Positions 50,455 through 58,751 of a stretch of DNA of 64,000 nucleotides are shown here, in pieces. Within the stretch, counting starts at the first letter, position 1; each line of letters begins with the position of its first letter. The stretch is from Candidatus Leptofilum proximum (GTDB lineage: Bacteria; Chloroflexota; Anaerolineae; Promineifilales; Promineifilaceae): NCBI GenBank assembly GCA_016710325.1, contig JADJXK010000002.1, forward strand, positions 496,001 to 560,000, given 5' to 3'. A model generated the notes under the pieces. That model saw only the letters and a program-made list of their open reading frames with translations. It had not been told where the DNA came from and ran no database searches. Made by a program: the position numbers and the translations under genes.

Positions 50455-51480
50455 ATGTCTCAAAAACGTTCCCCTATTGCCCGGCCGCTCGCGATTCTTG
50501 GCACAACGGCCGTTGCTGCCCTACTCTTCTACCGCTACAGCGAACAATGGCTGCGTTCCCTGTTACTCTATTTGTCCAAAGCCAGCTGGGCTCACCAGAT
50601 TGCCACCGATTTCCCGCCCGCCTGGCAGGTGGCCAGCCGGTTCATCGCCGGCACAACCATTCAAGACGCCATCCGCGCCACCCAGGAGGTCAATCAGAGC
50701 GGCCTCTCGGCAACCCTCAACTACCTGGGCGAAAGCGTGGAAACGGCCGAAGACGCCGCCACCGCCCGTGAGGCCATCATCGACCTCATGCGTCACATTC
50801 ACCTCAGCGGGGTCAACGCCACGGTGTCGGTAAAACCAACCCAGCTGGGGCTGCACCTTAGCCCCGCCGTCATACGCAGCAACCTACAGCTGCTGCTCAC
50901 CGCCGCCGAGCAGTACGACACCCGCGTTCGCATCGATATGGAAGACAGCAGCGTCACCGACACCACGCTGGAACTGTACCGCAGTTTGCGCGATGAGGAT
51001 GGCTTTGGCCACCGCGTAGGCATCGTCATCCAGGCCTACCTCTACCGCACCGAAGACGACATCCGCACATTAATCCAGGAAGGCGCCTGGGTGCGCCTGT
51101 GTAAAGGTGCCTACAAAGAGCCGCACGAGCTGGCCTTTCCCCAAAAAGCCGATACCGACGCCAATTTCCTGCACCTGGCCAAAGAAATGCTCAGCCAAGA
51201 GGCCCGCAACCGGGGGATGTACCCCTGCTTTGCCACTCATGATGCCCAACTTATTGAGGCCATCATGCAGCATGCGCGCCAGCAGCAAATCGACAAAAAT
51301 TCCTTCGAATTTCAAATGTTGTACGGTGTGCGACGTGAGCTGCAGCAAACAGTGCGCCAACAAGGCTACCGGGTGCGGGTATACATTCCCTTTGGCACAA
51401 CCTGGTACCCCTACTTCATGCGCCGCCTGGCAGAACGGCCAGCCAATCTATGGTTCTTCTTGAGCAACTTCTTTAAGTAA
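50455..51480 (+). CDS. Proline dehydrogenase
   Basis: An FAD enzyme oxidising proline to pyrroline-5-carboxylate. The 341-residue product has monofunctional PRODH length plus an N-terminal hydrophobic stretch (about 12-27). The barrel motifs are NYLGESVETAEDA, RIDMEDS, VRLCKGAYKEP, CFATHDAQLIEA, FEFQMLYGVRREL and the signature YIPFGTTWYPYFMRRLAERPAN. The N-terminal segment may attach it to the membrane where it passes electrons to quinone. AAGGAAG precedes the ATG. It is divergent from the kinase gene; no P5C dehydrogenase is nearby. Confidence 0.95.
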   Translation: MSQKRSPIARPLAILGTTAVAALLFYRYSEQWLRSLLLYLSKASWAHQIATDFPPAWQVASRFIAGTTIQDAIRATQEVNQSGLSATLNYLGESVETAEDAATAREAIIDLMRHIHLSGVNATVSVKPTQLGLHLSPAVIRSNLQLLLTAAEQYDTRVRIDMEDSSVTDTTLELYRSLRDEDGFGHRVGIVIQAYLYRTEDDIRTLIQEGAWVRLCKGAYKEPHELAFPQKADTDANFLHLAKEMLSQEARNRGMYPCFATHDAQLIEAIMQHARQQQIDKNSFEFQMLYGVRRELQQTVRQQGYRVRVYIPFGTTWYPYFMRRLAERPANLWFFLSNFFK

Positions 51481-51486
51481 GAAACC

Positions 51487-51876
51487 TCAAGCACCAAACA
51501 GACGGACCCACAACGGCGGCCCCAGCAGCAGCAGACCCACCAGCACGGCACCTAAAGCCCCTAACAAAACGGCCGCTGCTGCCACATCCTTCGCCACCTT
51601 GGCCAGTGGGTGAATATCTGGCATCGTCATATCCACCACGGCTTCGATGGCGGTGTTCATAAATTCGGCCATCCATACCGCCATAAAGGTGAGGATGAGC
51701 ACAGCCCAATCCCGCAAAGGCAGGCCCAGCCACAAGCCCAAAGCAACCACCGCCAGCGTCACCAGGGCGTGAATCCAGGCGTTGTGCTGGGTGCGCAGCA
51801 CAAACCACCACCCCTCGAAGGCATATTGAAAGCTCTTGGCTCGATTGTAAATTTCGGAGCGTTTTTCGATGGACAA
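51487..51876 (-). CDS. dgkA: Diacylglycerol/undecaprenol kinase
   Basis: A small integral membrane kinase of 129 residues. Three helices carry the family motif AEFMNTAIEAVVDMTMPDIHPLAKVAKDVAAAAVLL, with the catalytic Glu and Asn residues. The start is best set at TTG 51874-51876 (read as Met-Ser-Ile-Glu-Lys) because GGAGGAG lies directly upstream; an earlier ATG would overlap most of ybeY. It phosphorylates undecaprenol or diacylglycerol for lipid-carrier recycling. It lies 5 bp after ybeY and follows the usual ybeY-dgkA order. Confidence 0.92.
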   Translation of the reverse strand: MSIEKRSEIYNRAKSFQYAFEGWWFVLRTQHNAWIHALVTLAVVALGLWLGLPLRDWAVLILTFMAVWMAEFMNTAIEAVVDMTMPDIHPLAKVAKDVAAAAVLLGALGAVLVGLLLLGPPLWVRLFGA

Positions 51877-51881
51877 GGCGG

Positions 51882-52364
51882 CTACTCCTCCGTTTCCTCC
51901 GGTGGTCCGGTAATTTCGGCGCCCAGCTGGGCCAGGATTGAGGCCTGGGCCCACCACATGCGATCTTTTTCGTCCGGATCTTCGTGGTCGTAGCCCAGCA
52001 GGTGCAGCGTGCCGTGCACCGCCAGCAGCTGAAGCTCCGCTTTCAGGCTGTGGCCGCCCTGCTTGGCCTGGCGCTCGGCCGTCGGCACAGAAATGACGAT
52101 GTCGCCGAGATAAGGTTCCTCTTCTTGCATGCCGGGCATCGCTTCGCCAGTGGCAAAGCTGAGCACATCCGTAGGGGCATCAATGCCGCGATATTCTTTG
52201 TTCAATGTCTTAAGCTGATCGTCATCGGTCAGCAGCAAGGTGATTTCGGCCGGGAGTTTGTACTGTTCGTGGCGCAGGGTGACGGTTACGGCCGTCCGCA
52301 GCGCCGCCGCAATCGACTGGAGTACCTTCTCTTTTTGCTGCACGTGGATTTTATACGAGGCCAC
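51882..52364 (-). CDS. ybeY: Endoribonuclease YbeY (rRNA maturation factor)
   Basis: A single-strand RNase for 16S rRNA 3' end maturation and ribosome quality control. The 160-residue product has the zinc motif HGTLHLLGYDHEDPDE (HxxxHxxxxxH) near residues 118-133, plus RGIDAPTDVLSFATGE, both diagnostic. The start shares its bases with the stop codon of the PgpH-like gene (position 52364), so translation is coupled. It is upstream of dgkA in the same direction. Confidence 0.96.
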   Translation of the reverse strand: MASYKIHVQQKEKVLQSIAAALRTAVTVTLRHEQYKLPAEITLLLTDDDQLKTLNKEYRGIDAPTDVLSFATGEAMPGMQEEEPYLGDIVISVPTAERQAKQGGHSLKAELQLLAVHGTLHLLGYDHEDPDEKDRMWWAQASILAQLGAEITGPPEETEE

Positions 52365-54538
52365 TAGGTTAGTTCCTTACTGTATTGGGTGTGATCAACA
52401 TCGGCGGGCAAGCGCGGGGGGAGGACGGCCGCTTCTTCCGCCGCCTGCTCCTCAAGCGACAAAATAGCCTCATTCCCTGGATATTTCACCCGCACATGGA
52501 AACGGCCCTTCAACGTTTTGATGAACGATTCACGAATCAGCCGGATATCGCCCAGCGTCAACCCGGACTCGTCCAGCTGCCCCTCGGTTAAATCCTCATC
52601 GATCAGCGAATTGACCAGCTTTTCGATGGCCTTTTCACTGTTGGGCTGCAAGGCGCGCGAAGTAGACTCAATGACGTCGGCCAGCATCACCACGCCGGTT
52701 TCCCGTGTGCGCGGCCGGGAACCGGGATAGCGAAATTTCTCCGCGGCCACTTCTTCGCCTTCGGCTGCCTGCTCTTTGGCCTTGTGATAGAACCCTTTAA
52801 CCAGGCGTGTGCCGTGATGCTCCTCGATAAACTGGTGAATGCGGTAAGGCAGCTTGTAGCGCCGGGCCAGTTCCAGGCCATCGGTGACGTGGCTGATGAT
52901 GATGCGGGCGCTGGTTTGCGGGTCCAGCGCATCGTGCGGGTTTACCCCTTCCTGGTTTTCGCTGAAAAACGGTGGCCGGTTCATTTTGCCGATGTCGTGG
53001 TAAAACGCCCCCACACGTACCAGGCTGCTGTTGGCCTTAATTTGCTCGGCGGCCTGCTCGGCCAGGTTGGCCACCATGATGCTGTGGTGGTACGTGCCCG
53101 GCGCACGGCGCAGAAGCTCTTGCAGCAGGGGATGGTCCAACCGGGAAAGTTCTTGCAATTGCAGTGTGGTGGTCACGCCAAACAAACTGCCCAACACAAA
53201 AAAGCCAACCAGGGTCAGCGCCGAAGAGAGGACACCGTTGATGACAGCGTAGCCCATCAGCTCCAGCATGTTAAACACGTCGATGGTGTCCTGGTTGAGG
53301 CGGAACACCAGGATAACGGCGCAGTAACCAATGGCTGCGGCCAAACCGGCACGGAAAAAGGCGTTGATGCGCTGGACATCCCGCAAATTTAAGCTGGCCA
53401 GCAGTCCGCCCACGGCCGTATACGCCGCCAGTTCCAACGAATTCGGCGTCAAAAAGCCAATCAGCGCCGCCATGATGATGGTGATCGTCAGCGAAAAACG
53501 CACGTCGTAAATGACGCTCAGCAGCATGGAGAGTGCCGCCATGGGGAACATGTAGGTCAAGAAGCTGCTGCCGGTAATCATCAGCTTGGCAATGGCGGCA
53601 AAGACCAGCAGCAAACTGGCGAGAACGGTGAGGTAACGGCCGTTATTACGCACCTGGCCCCAGAAAAATTGGTGCCAGTACATGGTAATCAGCACCACCG
53701 ACAGGAGCGAGGCGACAAACACGGCGGCCACATCACGCCAGTCAAACTGGCTTTGCAGCAGGCCAAGCTGGGTCAGCTTCTCAATGTCCAGGGCGGTGAC
53801 AATGTCACCCTGGCGCACGATGCGCTCGTTGTCGGCGATGGTGACGGGAAAGGTGCCCACGGCTTCGGCGGCCTCATCGCGGAGAGCGGCGGTTGTTTCC
53901 GGATCTGGGAAAACGGTGGGCACGAGAAACTGCGGCGCCAGGTTGGTCACCACATTTTCCTGGCGCGGGGTCAGCTCCAGGCTGGCCTCGCGCCGGGCAA
54001 TGATCTGGTACTCGCGCAGCTGGTTTTCGCGAATGTCCTGGCGCATCAGGTCGCCCACAATGCGAGCAATCTCTCGCTTCACCACATCGTAATCCGCCGC
54101 CGTCAGCTCCAGCAGGTCCAACCCCACCTGTTCTTGAATCGTCAGCCTGTTGATGGACTGCAAATAAGAAAGCTTGGTTTCTTTGGTGGCCAGCGTGTCA
54201 GCCCGCACCACATCGGTAAAGGAAAAGACGGAATTCACCAGGCTCAGCTGGTTCCGGCCGATGTCGTTGCCATCGCGGACGTACTGCTCCGGCACCGAGG
54301 CCCGGGCATTTTCGCGGGCGGTGGCCAGCAGCACTTCACTCTCGTAGTTGATGGAACGCGGCGCGAGAATATCTTCGCTGGCCGGTTCGCCCAGCGTCAC
54401 CTGCACTTCACTGGCGGTCACCAGGTTGAAGCTAAAAATAACGGTGAGTCCCAGGGTGACGGCAGCCGTAAATATCCACAGCAAAGAGCTTTGGAGCATC
54501 TTCCGCCAACCGGATCTTTCCTCTGTTTTTGGTGCCAT
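52364..54538 (-). CDS. pgpH: 7TM-HD phosphohydrolase (PgpH-like c-di-AMP phosphodiesterase)
   Basis: A 724-residue membrane protein. After an N-terminal helix (about 15-35), an extracellular 7TMR-HDED domain spans roughly 40-280, then seven helices (about 280-470), then a cytosolic HD domain. HD residues appear as APGTYHHSIMVANLAEQAAEQI and GAFYHDIGKMNRP, with later SEHHGTRLV-type EEHHGTRLVKGFYHKA. In Listeria and relatives PgpH degrades cyclic di-AMP. The pgpH-ybeY-dgkA order is widely conserved. It overlaps ybeY by one base. Confidence 0.94.
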   Translation of the reverse strand: MAPKTEERSGWRKMLQSSLLWIFTAAVTLGLTVIFSFNLVTASEVQVTLGEPASEDILAPRSINYESEVLLATARENARASVPEQYVRDGNDIGRNQLSLVNSVFSFTDVVRADTLATKETKLSYLQSINRLTIQEQVGLDLLELTAADYDVVKREIARIVGDLMRQDIRENQLREYQIIARREASLELTPRQENVVTNLAPQFLVPTVFPDPETTAALRDEAAEAVGTFPVTIADNERIVRQGDIVTALDIEKLTQLGLLQSQFDWRDVAAVFVASLLSVVLITMYWHQFFWGQVRNNGRYLTVLASLLLVFAAIAKLMITGSSFLTYMFPMAALSMLLSVIYDVRFSLTITIIMAALIGFLTPNSLELAAYTAVGGLLASLNLRDVQRINAFFRAGLAAAIGYCAVILVFRLNQDTIDVFNMLELMGYAVINGVLSSALTLVGFFVLGSLFGVTTTLQLQELSRLDHPLLQELLRRAPGTYHHSIMVANLAEQAAEQIKANSSLVRVGAFYHDIGKMNRPPFFSENQEGVNPHDALDPQTSARIIISHVTDGLELARRYKLPYRIHQFIEEHHGTRLVKGFYHKAKEQAAEGEEVAAEKFRYPGSRPRTRETGVVMLADVIESTSRALQPNSEKAIEKLVNSLIDEDLTEGQLDESGLTLGDIRLIRESFIKTLKGRFHVRVKYPGNEAILSLEEQAAEEAAVLPPRLPADVDHTQYSKELT

Positions 54539-54552
54539 GATTTGAGGTGGAG

Positions 54553-55002
54553 TTACTGGTTTTTCAGCAAGTCGCGCACAACTTCATTCACTAAACGGCC
54601 GTCAGCCTGTCCCTTTACTTTGGGCATCAATTTGCCCATCACCTGGCCCATCCCCCTGGCGTCGGTCACGCCCAGCTCAGCAATGATCTCGGTGGCCAGC
54701 GCCTCAACTTCAGCCCGCCCCATCTGCTGAGGCAGGTACGATTCGATAATTTCCAGTTCAGCCTGTTCGCTGGCGGCCATCTCCGGGCGGCCTGCCTTCT
54801 CGTAATCGGTGATACTTTCGCGCCGCTGTTTGGCCTGTTTCAGCAGCACCGCCATCACGCCCTCATCATCGAGCGTGGTCTGGTTGTCTACTTCTTCTTG
54901 CTTAATGGCCGCCAGCAGCAAACCAAGGGCGTTTCGTTTGGCGTTGTCGCCCGCGCGCATGGCGGCAATTCTGTCCTGTTGGACCTTTTCTTTCAGGGTC
55001 AT
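54553..55002 (-). CDS. yqeY: GatB/YqeY domain protein
   Basis: A 149-residue helical protein of the YqeY family, related to the tRNA-binding C-terminal region of GatB. Diagnostic stretches are LKEKVQQDRIAAMRAGDNAKRNALGLLLAAIKQEEVD, KQAKQRRESITDYEKAGRPEMAASEQAELEIIESYLPQQM and MGQVMGKLMPKVKGQADGRLVNEVVRDLL. A role in tRNA-dependent amidation is suggested but not established. It lies 14 bp upstream of the PgpH-like gene and probably in the same operon. Confidence 0.94.
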   Translation of the reverse strand: MTLKEKVQQDRIAAMRAGDNAKRNALGLLLAAIKQEEVDNQTTLDDEGVMAVLLKQAKQRRESITDYEKAGRPEMAASEQAELEIIESYLPQQMGRAEVEALATEIIAELGVTDARGMGQVMGKLMPKVKGQADGRLVNEVVRDLLKNQ

Positions 55003-55019
55003 CTTGGTAATCCTCCACG

Positions 55020-55754
55020 TTAAGATTGTAACATTGGCAGGTTGGGTGTCAATACAGTGTACAGGCTGAGGTTACCTTCTTTGCCGTCGCTGCGGAACTG
55101 ATCGATGATGGTGAATCCGGCCTGCTCGGCCAATTCGGCCGTTTCGGCGGCGTCGATGTGGCAGGCATAGCGCAGGGCAAAGCCGCCGCGCTGCCAGGCC
55201 AGCAAATAATCGTTTGGCTCCACGTCGGCGGCCGTCAGGCCCAGTTGTGACCACGCCTGCACTTTACGCCGCTGGCGGGGGCTGTCCATGAACTGCCAGT
55301 TGGAGATGAGGAGACGGCCGTTCCCCACCAAATGTGCCTTCATCTCCTGCAGAAGGCGCAGTCGGTTGGCCTTACCGGGCAGGTGGTGCATCACCGCCAG
55401 GCATGAGATGGCCGGGAATTGGCCCAGGCCGTCCAGGCAGCCAAGCGCCAGCAGGTTGCGCTGGTAAAACGTCCCGCTGGCATTTTTGGCCGCATCGGCC
55501 AGCAGCGCCTCACTAAAGTCCACGCCGACAAATTCACCGATGCGGTTGTTTTCCTGGAGGAATTGGGCGAAACGGCCGTTGCCACACCCCACGTCCAAAA
55601 AGCGCGGGCAAGGCTGGGGCAGATGCGGCAGCAGACGGGCAAACCCCGGCTGCGGCGTCACCCGGCTGCCGGAAAATGAATCCGCCTGGGCATCATAAAA
55701 TTCCCGGTTCAGGTCCAGCAGCCGCTGAACAACTTCCTCACGCATGTTTTTCAT
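55020..55754 (-). CDS. Class I SAM-dependent methyltransferase
   Basis: A 244-residue Rossmann-fold methyltransferase. Motif I is FLDVGCGNGRFAQFL and motif II FVGVDFSEALLADA; then YQRNLLALGCLDGLGQF and SCLAVMHHLPG (post-motif region). The general look is that of the TRM9/ALKBH8-like group (FYDAQADSFSGSR, LYTVL near the C-terminus), which modify tRNA wobble uridine, but the substrate is uncertain. It could start at either of two in-frame ATGs (55754 or 55745). It lies 17 bp upstream of yqeY on the same strand. Confidence 0.85.
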   Translation of the reverse strand: MKNMREEVVQRLLDLNREFYDAQADSFSGSRVTPQPGFARLLPHLPQPCPRFLDVGCGNGRFAQFLQENNRIGEFVGVDFSEALLADAAKNASGTFYQRNLLALGCLDGLGQFPAISCLAVMHHLPGKANRLRLLQEMKAHLVGNGRLLISNWQFMDSPRQRRKVQAWSQLGLTAADVEPNDYLLAWQRGGFALRYACHIDAAETAELAEQAGFTIIDQFRSDGKEGNLSLYTVLTPNLPMLQS

Positions 55755-55755
55755 C

Positions 55756-55784
55756 CACAGATTGCGCAGATTACATAGATTTGG
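55756..55784. repeat. ACAGATT-family repeat
   Basis: ATCCACAGATTGCGCAGATTACATAGATTT just upstream of the methyltransferase gene, same family as 2337-2376. Confidence 0.7.
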
Positions 55785-55809
55785 CTCTTTGGGATAGCGT
55801 GGGGTTTGG

Positions 55810-55853
55810 CGTGAAACGTGATGTCACTCTGGTCACGTTTCACGTTTCACGCA
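55810..55853. repeat. Inverted repeat, CGTGAAACGTGA family
   Basis: Arms cgtgaaacgtga (55810-55821) and tcacgtttcacg (55833-55844) with an extra CGTTTCACGC unit. A related block is at 60406-60462. Confidence 0.77.
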
Positions 55854-55895
55854 TCACGGATTGTAAACCCCTGAATTCCTGAAGACCCACAGATT

Positions 55896-56108
55896 TTAAT
55901 CCTCTGCATCTTCGCGCCTTGGCGTTGAATTCTGGTTCGCCCGGATGCGGCGGCGGTTGGTGACAAACCAGGTACGGCCGTCTGCCGTCCTTACCCACAC
56001 CGCAGGCGGTTGGTGTGCTACCACCACCCCCGGCAGCCAGATTTTCTCTTCCGGCCAGATTTCTACGGCCGTTCCAACCGTGTACAGTTCAACCAATCGT
56101 TCTGCCAT
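55896..56108 (-). CDS. Small beta-rich hypothetical protein
   Basis: A 70-residue protein from ATG 56106-56108 (MAERLVELYTVG). The middle (KIWLPGVVVAHQPPAVWVRTADGRTWFVTNRRRIR) alternates hydrophobic and aromatic residues as in a small SH3-like barrel. The last 12 residues (NQNSTPRREDAED) are encoded by a CGCAAAG/CGCCAAGG-type repeat (55901-55927), so the natural C-terminus may have been extended. No homologue recognised and no strong ribosome-binding site; it may be a real small protein. Confidence 0.5.
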   Translation of the reverse strand: MAERLVELYTVGTAVEIWPEEKIWLPGVVVAHQPPAVWVRTADGRTWFVTNRRRIRANQNSTPRREDAED

Positions 56109-56161
56109 AATTGCCAATCGTTAACGGCCAAGGGTCAATGGCCAACCATGGGGCGAGTTAT

Positions 56162-56222
56162 GGGCGAGCCAGGTGGGAACGAGGTGTCCCGCGAGACAAA
56201 CATCCTGCCACCTGCCTCGCCC
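56162..56222. repeat. Inverted repeat GGGCGAGCCAGGTGG
   Basis: Arms gggcgagccaggtgg (56162-56176) and ccacctgcctcgccc (56208-56222) end one base before the stop codon of the TPR gene. A hairpin could end that transcript. Confidence 0.72.
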
Positions 56223-57110
56223 CTACTTTTCACTTGCCAACGCCGCCAGCCGCGCCAGCCGCTCCGGTTCACTGGCCGCCAGCAACTCCAGCTGGGAGAG
56301 TTCGGCGTAGGCGTGGGTGAAATACGGCCGTGCCTCATCCCCACGGCCCAAAGCGAGCAAACACTCGCCAACTTCCTCGTAGACAAAGCCGTCGGTCTGG
56401 CCCGCGCCATTGTACTCAGCCAGGAGCGCCTGCTGCAGCGCCAGCGCCTCGTCCAGCCGGTTGAGCGAGCGGTAGGTGCGCCCCACACACCACCGGGCAA
56501 TGCGAATTGTTTCCGGCTTGTCTTGATGATGCGCTTCGCGCCAGGCCAGCGCCTTGGCAAAAATCTCCAGGGCTTTATCATAGTCGCCCATGTCGTGGTA
56601 GGTCCAGCCGATGTTGTTGTAGAGCGAGCCGCGCCAGCCACCCGCCCGCGCGTCGGGACTGGCTTCAGCCAGGGTGAGCGCCGCTTCGTTCCATTGCAGC
56701 TGGTCCACCGGCCTGGGTTCGGCAATGGCCATCATGTGCGCGGCGTCGATGGTGTGAAAGTCGGCCTGGGTGCCTACCGCCGTTCCCAAACCAAACGCCT
56801 CACGAAACAACGGCAGCGCCTTCTCCGGCTCACCCGCTGAGTTAAAACAGCGGCCCCGCTCCAGCAGGCAGCGCATCCTGGGCACGATCATCTCGTCGCT
56901 GAGCATCGACTCGGCCTGATCCAGCAGCGCATGCGCCTCGGCAAACTGGCGGCGCAGGCTGTGGGTACGCGCCAGCTGGCTCAGCAGCTCGGCATGGTAG
57001 GCGCGATCGTCGCTGGCTTCTACTTCTGGCAGCAAGTCTTGAAAGCGAACGGCCGTTCCCGCCGGATCGTTGTAATCCCACAACGTGTGCAATTTAGGGA
57101 ATTGGTCCAT
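56223..57110 (-). CDS. Tetratricopeptide repeat protein
   Basis: A 295-residue all-helical soluble protein made of about seven TPR units with the usual spacing (for example AWREAHHQDKPETIRIARWCVGRTYRSL, SLYNNIGWTYHDMGDYDKALEIFAKALAW and ALGRGDEARPYFTHAYAEL). TPRs make scaffolds for protein-protein binding. No catalytic or targeting signal is seen. The start is at 57110 (MDQFPKLHTLW). It is monocistronic between a palindromic repeat downstream and an ACAGATT/CGCAAAG repeat upstream. Confidence 0.87.
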   Translation of the reverse strand: MDQFPKLHTLWDYNDPAGTAVRFQDLLPEVEASDDRAYHAELLSQLARTHSLRRQFAEAHALLDQAESMLSDEMIVPRMRCLLERGRCFNSAGEPEKALPLFREAFGLGTAVGTQADFHTIDAAHMMAIAEPRPVDQLQWNEAALTLAEASPDARAGGWRGSLYNNIGWTYHDMGDYDKALEIFAKALAWREAHHQDKPETIRIARWCVGRTYRSLNRLDEALALQQALLAEYNGAGQTDGFVYEEVGECLLALGRGDEARPYFTHAYAELSQLELLAASEPERLARLAALASEK

Positions 57111-57128
57111 AACACATCCTCATAAAAT

Positions 57129-57180
57129 CACGCAAAGACGCCAAGAAAAATCTGTGTCATCTGTGAAATCTGTGGTTTTT
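57129..57180. repeat. CGCAAAG and ATCTGTG repeat units
   Basis: ACGCAAAGACGCCAAG is followed by AATCTGTGTCATCTGTG units between the TPR and fructosamine-kinase genes. Two repeat families join here. Confidence 0.65.
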
Positions 57181-57212
57181 TAACAGAGCCCCATGGAAAA
57201 TAATGCTGAAAT

Positions 57213-58064
57213 CTACATACCAAAACGGTGCAGGACGGCATCGACCATGCTGACGTAGCTGCCGCCGAAGTGGCACACGTGGCTCAGCAGCGGATAGAGG
57301 CTGTAGAGATGGCGTCGCTCTTCGTAAAAACCGGGCGGCAGCGGCCGAATTTCTTCATAGCGCCGAAAAAACGGTGTGCCAAACGAGTTGAACAGGGCGA
57401 TGTAGGCCAGCTCCATCTCGTCGATGGCAAAGTAGAGCGCGGGGTCCAGGAAGGCGGTGACACGGCCGTTGTCCGCCAACACGTTGCTCGTCCACACATC
57501 ACCATGAATCAGGGACGGCCGTTCCGGTTCCGCCAGCCAGCGATTTAGCTGACCACCCAGCTTCTCCAAGCGAGGCACAAACGATCGCGGCAGCCGACCC
57601 AATTTCACGCCCTGGCGCATCAGATGAAAGATGCGCTGCTCGCGGAAAAAGTCCAGCCAGTTGGCGGTGGGCGGATTGGGCTGGGTAAAGGCGCCGATCA
57701 GCGTCATGAAGGGGAAGCCAAAGTCGGGTGCGGTGACGGCGTGCAGCGCCGCCAGGTGCCCGGCGGCGTCGGCCTCGGCCTGGGGTGAGAAGCGGCTTTG
57801 CCCCGGCACCCATTCCATGATGAGCAGGTGGGGCTGGTTAAAAATGACGCCCGGCACGGGCAGCTGCGTGTGCTCTGCCAGGTAACACAGCATCTGGCCT
57901 TCAATGTCCAGCTGCGGCTCTGGCCCGTCGTCGAACTTCGCCACCAGCGGCGTGCCGTCGGTTAGGGTGACATGATACACATCGCCAATCTGGCCGCCGG
58001 AGAGCGGAGACAGATCGCGGATGGGTTGGGTTACGGCCGTTGCCACCGCATCACGCACGTTCAT
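57213..58064 (-). CDS. Fructosamine kinase-like protein
   Basis: A 283-residue member of the fructosamine/ketosamine-3-kinase family (APH-like fold), which phosphorylates glycated amines to allow deglycation. Visible: the ATP-binding start LSPLSGGQIGDVYHVTL and Lys in LVAKFD, the LIMEWVPGQ hinge, the catalytic loop LIHGDVWTSNVLAD (HGDxxxxN) and the metal-binding ALYFAIDEMELAY (DPA region FLDPALYF). The start codon ATG overlaps the stop codon of the upstream lipoprotein gene by one base, so translation is coupled. The substrate protein or sugar is unknown. Confidence 0.92.
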   Translation of the reverse strand: MNVRDAVATAVTQPIRDLSPLSGGQIGDVYHVTLTDGTPLVAKFDDGPEPQLDIEGQMLCYLAEHTQLPVPGVIFNQPHLLIMEWVPGQSRFSPQAEADAAGHLAALHAVTAPDFGFPFMTLIGAFTQPNPPTANWLDFFREQRIFHLMRQGVKLGRLPRSFVPRLEKLGGQLNRWLAEPERPSLIHGDVWTSNVLADNGRVTAFLDPALYFAIDEMELAYIALFNSFGTPFFRRYEEIRPLPPGFYEERRHLYSLYPLLSHVCHFGGSYVSMVDAVLHRFGM

Positions 58065-58726
58065 TACGGCCGTCGTACCACCAGGTTGTCAAACGCCACC
58101 TGGGCCTGGGGCTGGACAAACGTGCCCGCGTCCAGGGCAATCGTGCCGCTGCTGTAGGCAGTGTCGTTAAACTGGTGCACCTGGATGTCGTTGACGTACA
58201 GGGTGATGGTCTGGCCGAGCGCTTCAACCTTCAGCCGGTTGGTGCTGTTTAATCCCTGGTTGATGACCGGGGTTTCGGTCCAGCGGTCCACAAAGCGGGT
58301 CCAGCCCGATTCGCCATCACGCCGCTCGACCATAAACAGGCCGTCGCCGGTAATTTCAAAGCGGTAAAAGTGAGTGGTATCTTGCATTCGGAACAAAACG
58401 CCGTAGCTGCTGCCCAGGTCACCCTGCAGCAAACGGCCGTCCACTTCCAAAATAAAGTTGTCGAAGGTGTGGTCGGGCAGGGTGGTGAACTGCATGATGT
58501 TGTTGTCGGAGAGTTCGATCACCAGCTGCTCGTTGATAACGGCCGTTTGCCCCGCATTGTCCCCCTCAATAACCCAGTTACCCGTTTCCCCCGGCACAAA
58601 GCCATCGGCGTAGATAACGTCGGCTCCCTGCGCGCCGGGCACACCCGTGGCATCGGCACAGGCGACCAACAGCAGCAAACTTGCCAGCAAAACCAACCAT
58701 CGGCCCCAAACCACTTTACCGTTCAC
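58064..58726 (-). CDS. Lipoprotein with concanavalin/DUF1080-like domain
   Basis: A 220-residue exported lipoprotein. The signal peptide ends in LLLVACADA (lipobox VAC, Cys near residue 23). The rest is a single beta-sandwich: NFILEVDGRLLQGDLGSSYGVLFRMQDTTHFYRFEITGDGLF and TNRLKVEALGQTITLYVNDIQVHQFNDTAYSSGTIALDAG, which is the typical pattern of family-16-like or DUF1080 sugar-binding modules. It is related to the next gene by overall plan. The last codons (RRP) and stop lie in an ACGGCCGT copy, one base overlapping the kinase start. Confidence 0.85.
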   Translation of the reverse strand: MNGKVVWGRWLVLLASLLLLVACADATGVPGAQGADVIYADGFVPGETGNWVIEGDNAGQTAVINEQLVIELSDNNIMQFTTLPDHTFDNFILEVDGRLLQGDLGSSYGVLFRMQDTTHFYRFEITGDGLFMVERRDGESGWTRFVDRWTETPVINQGLNSTNRLKVEALGQTITLYVNDIQVHQFNDTAYSSGTIALDAGTFVQPQAQVAFDNLVVRRP

Positions 58727-58751
58727 TGATTACCGTTTACCGTTCACCTTT

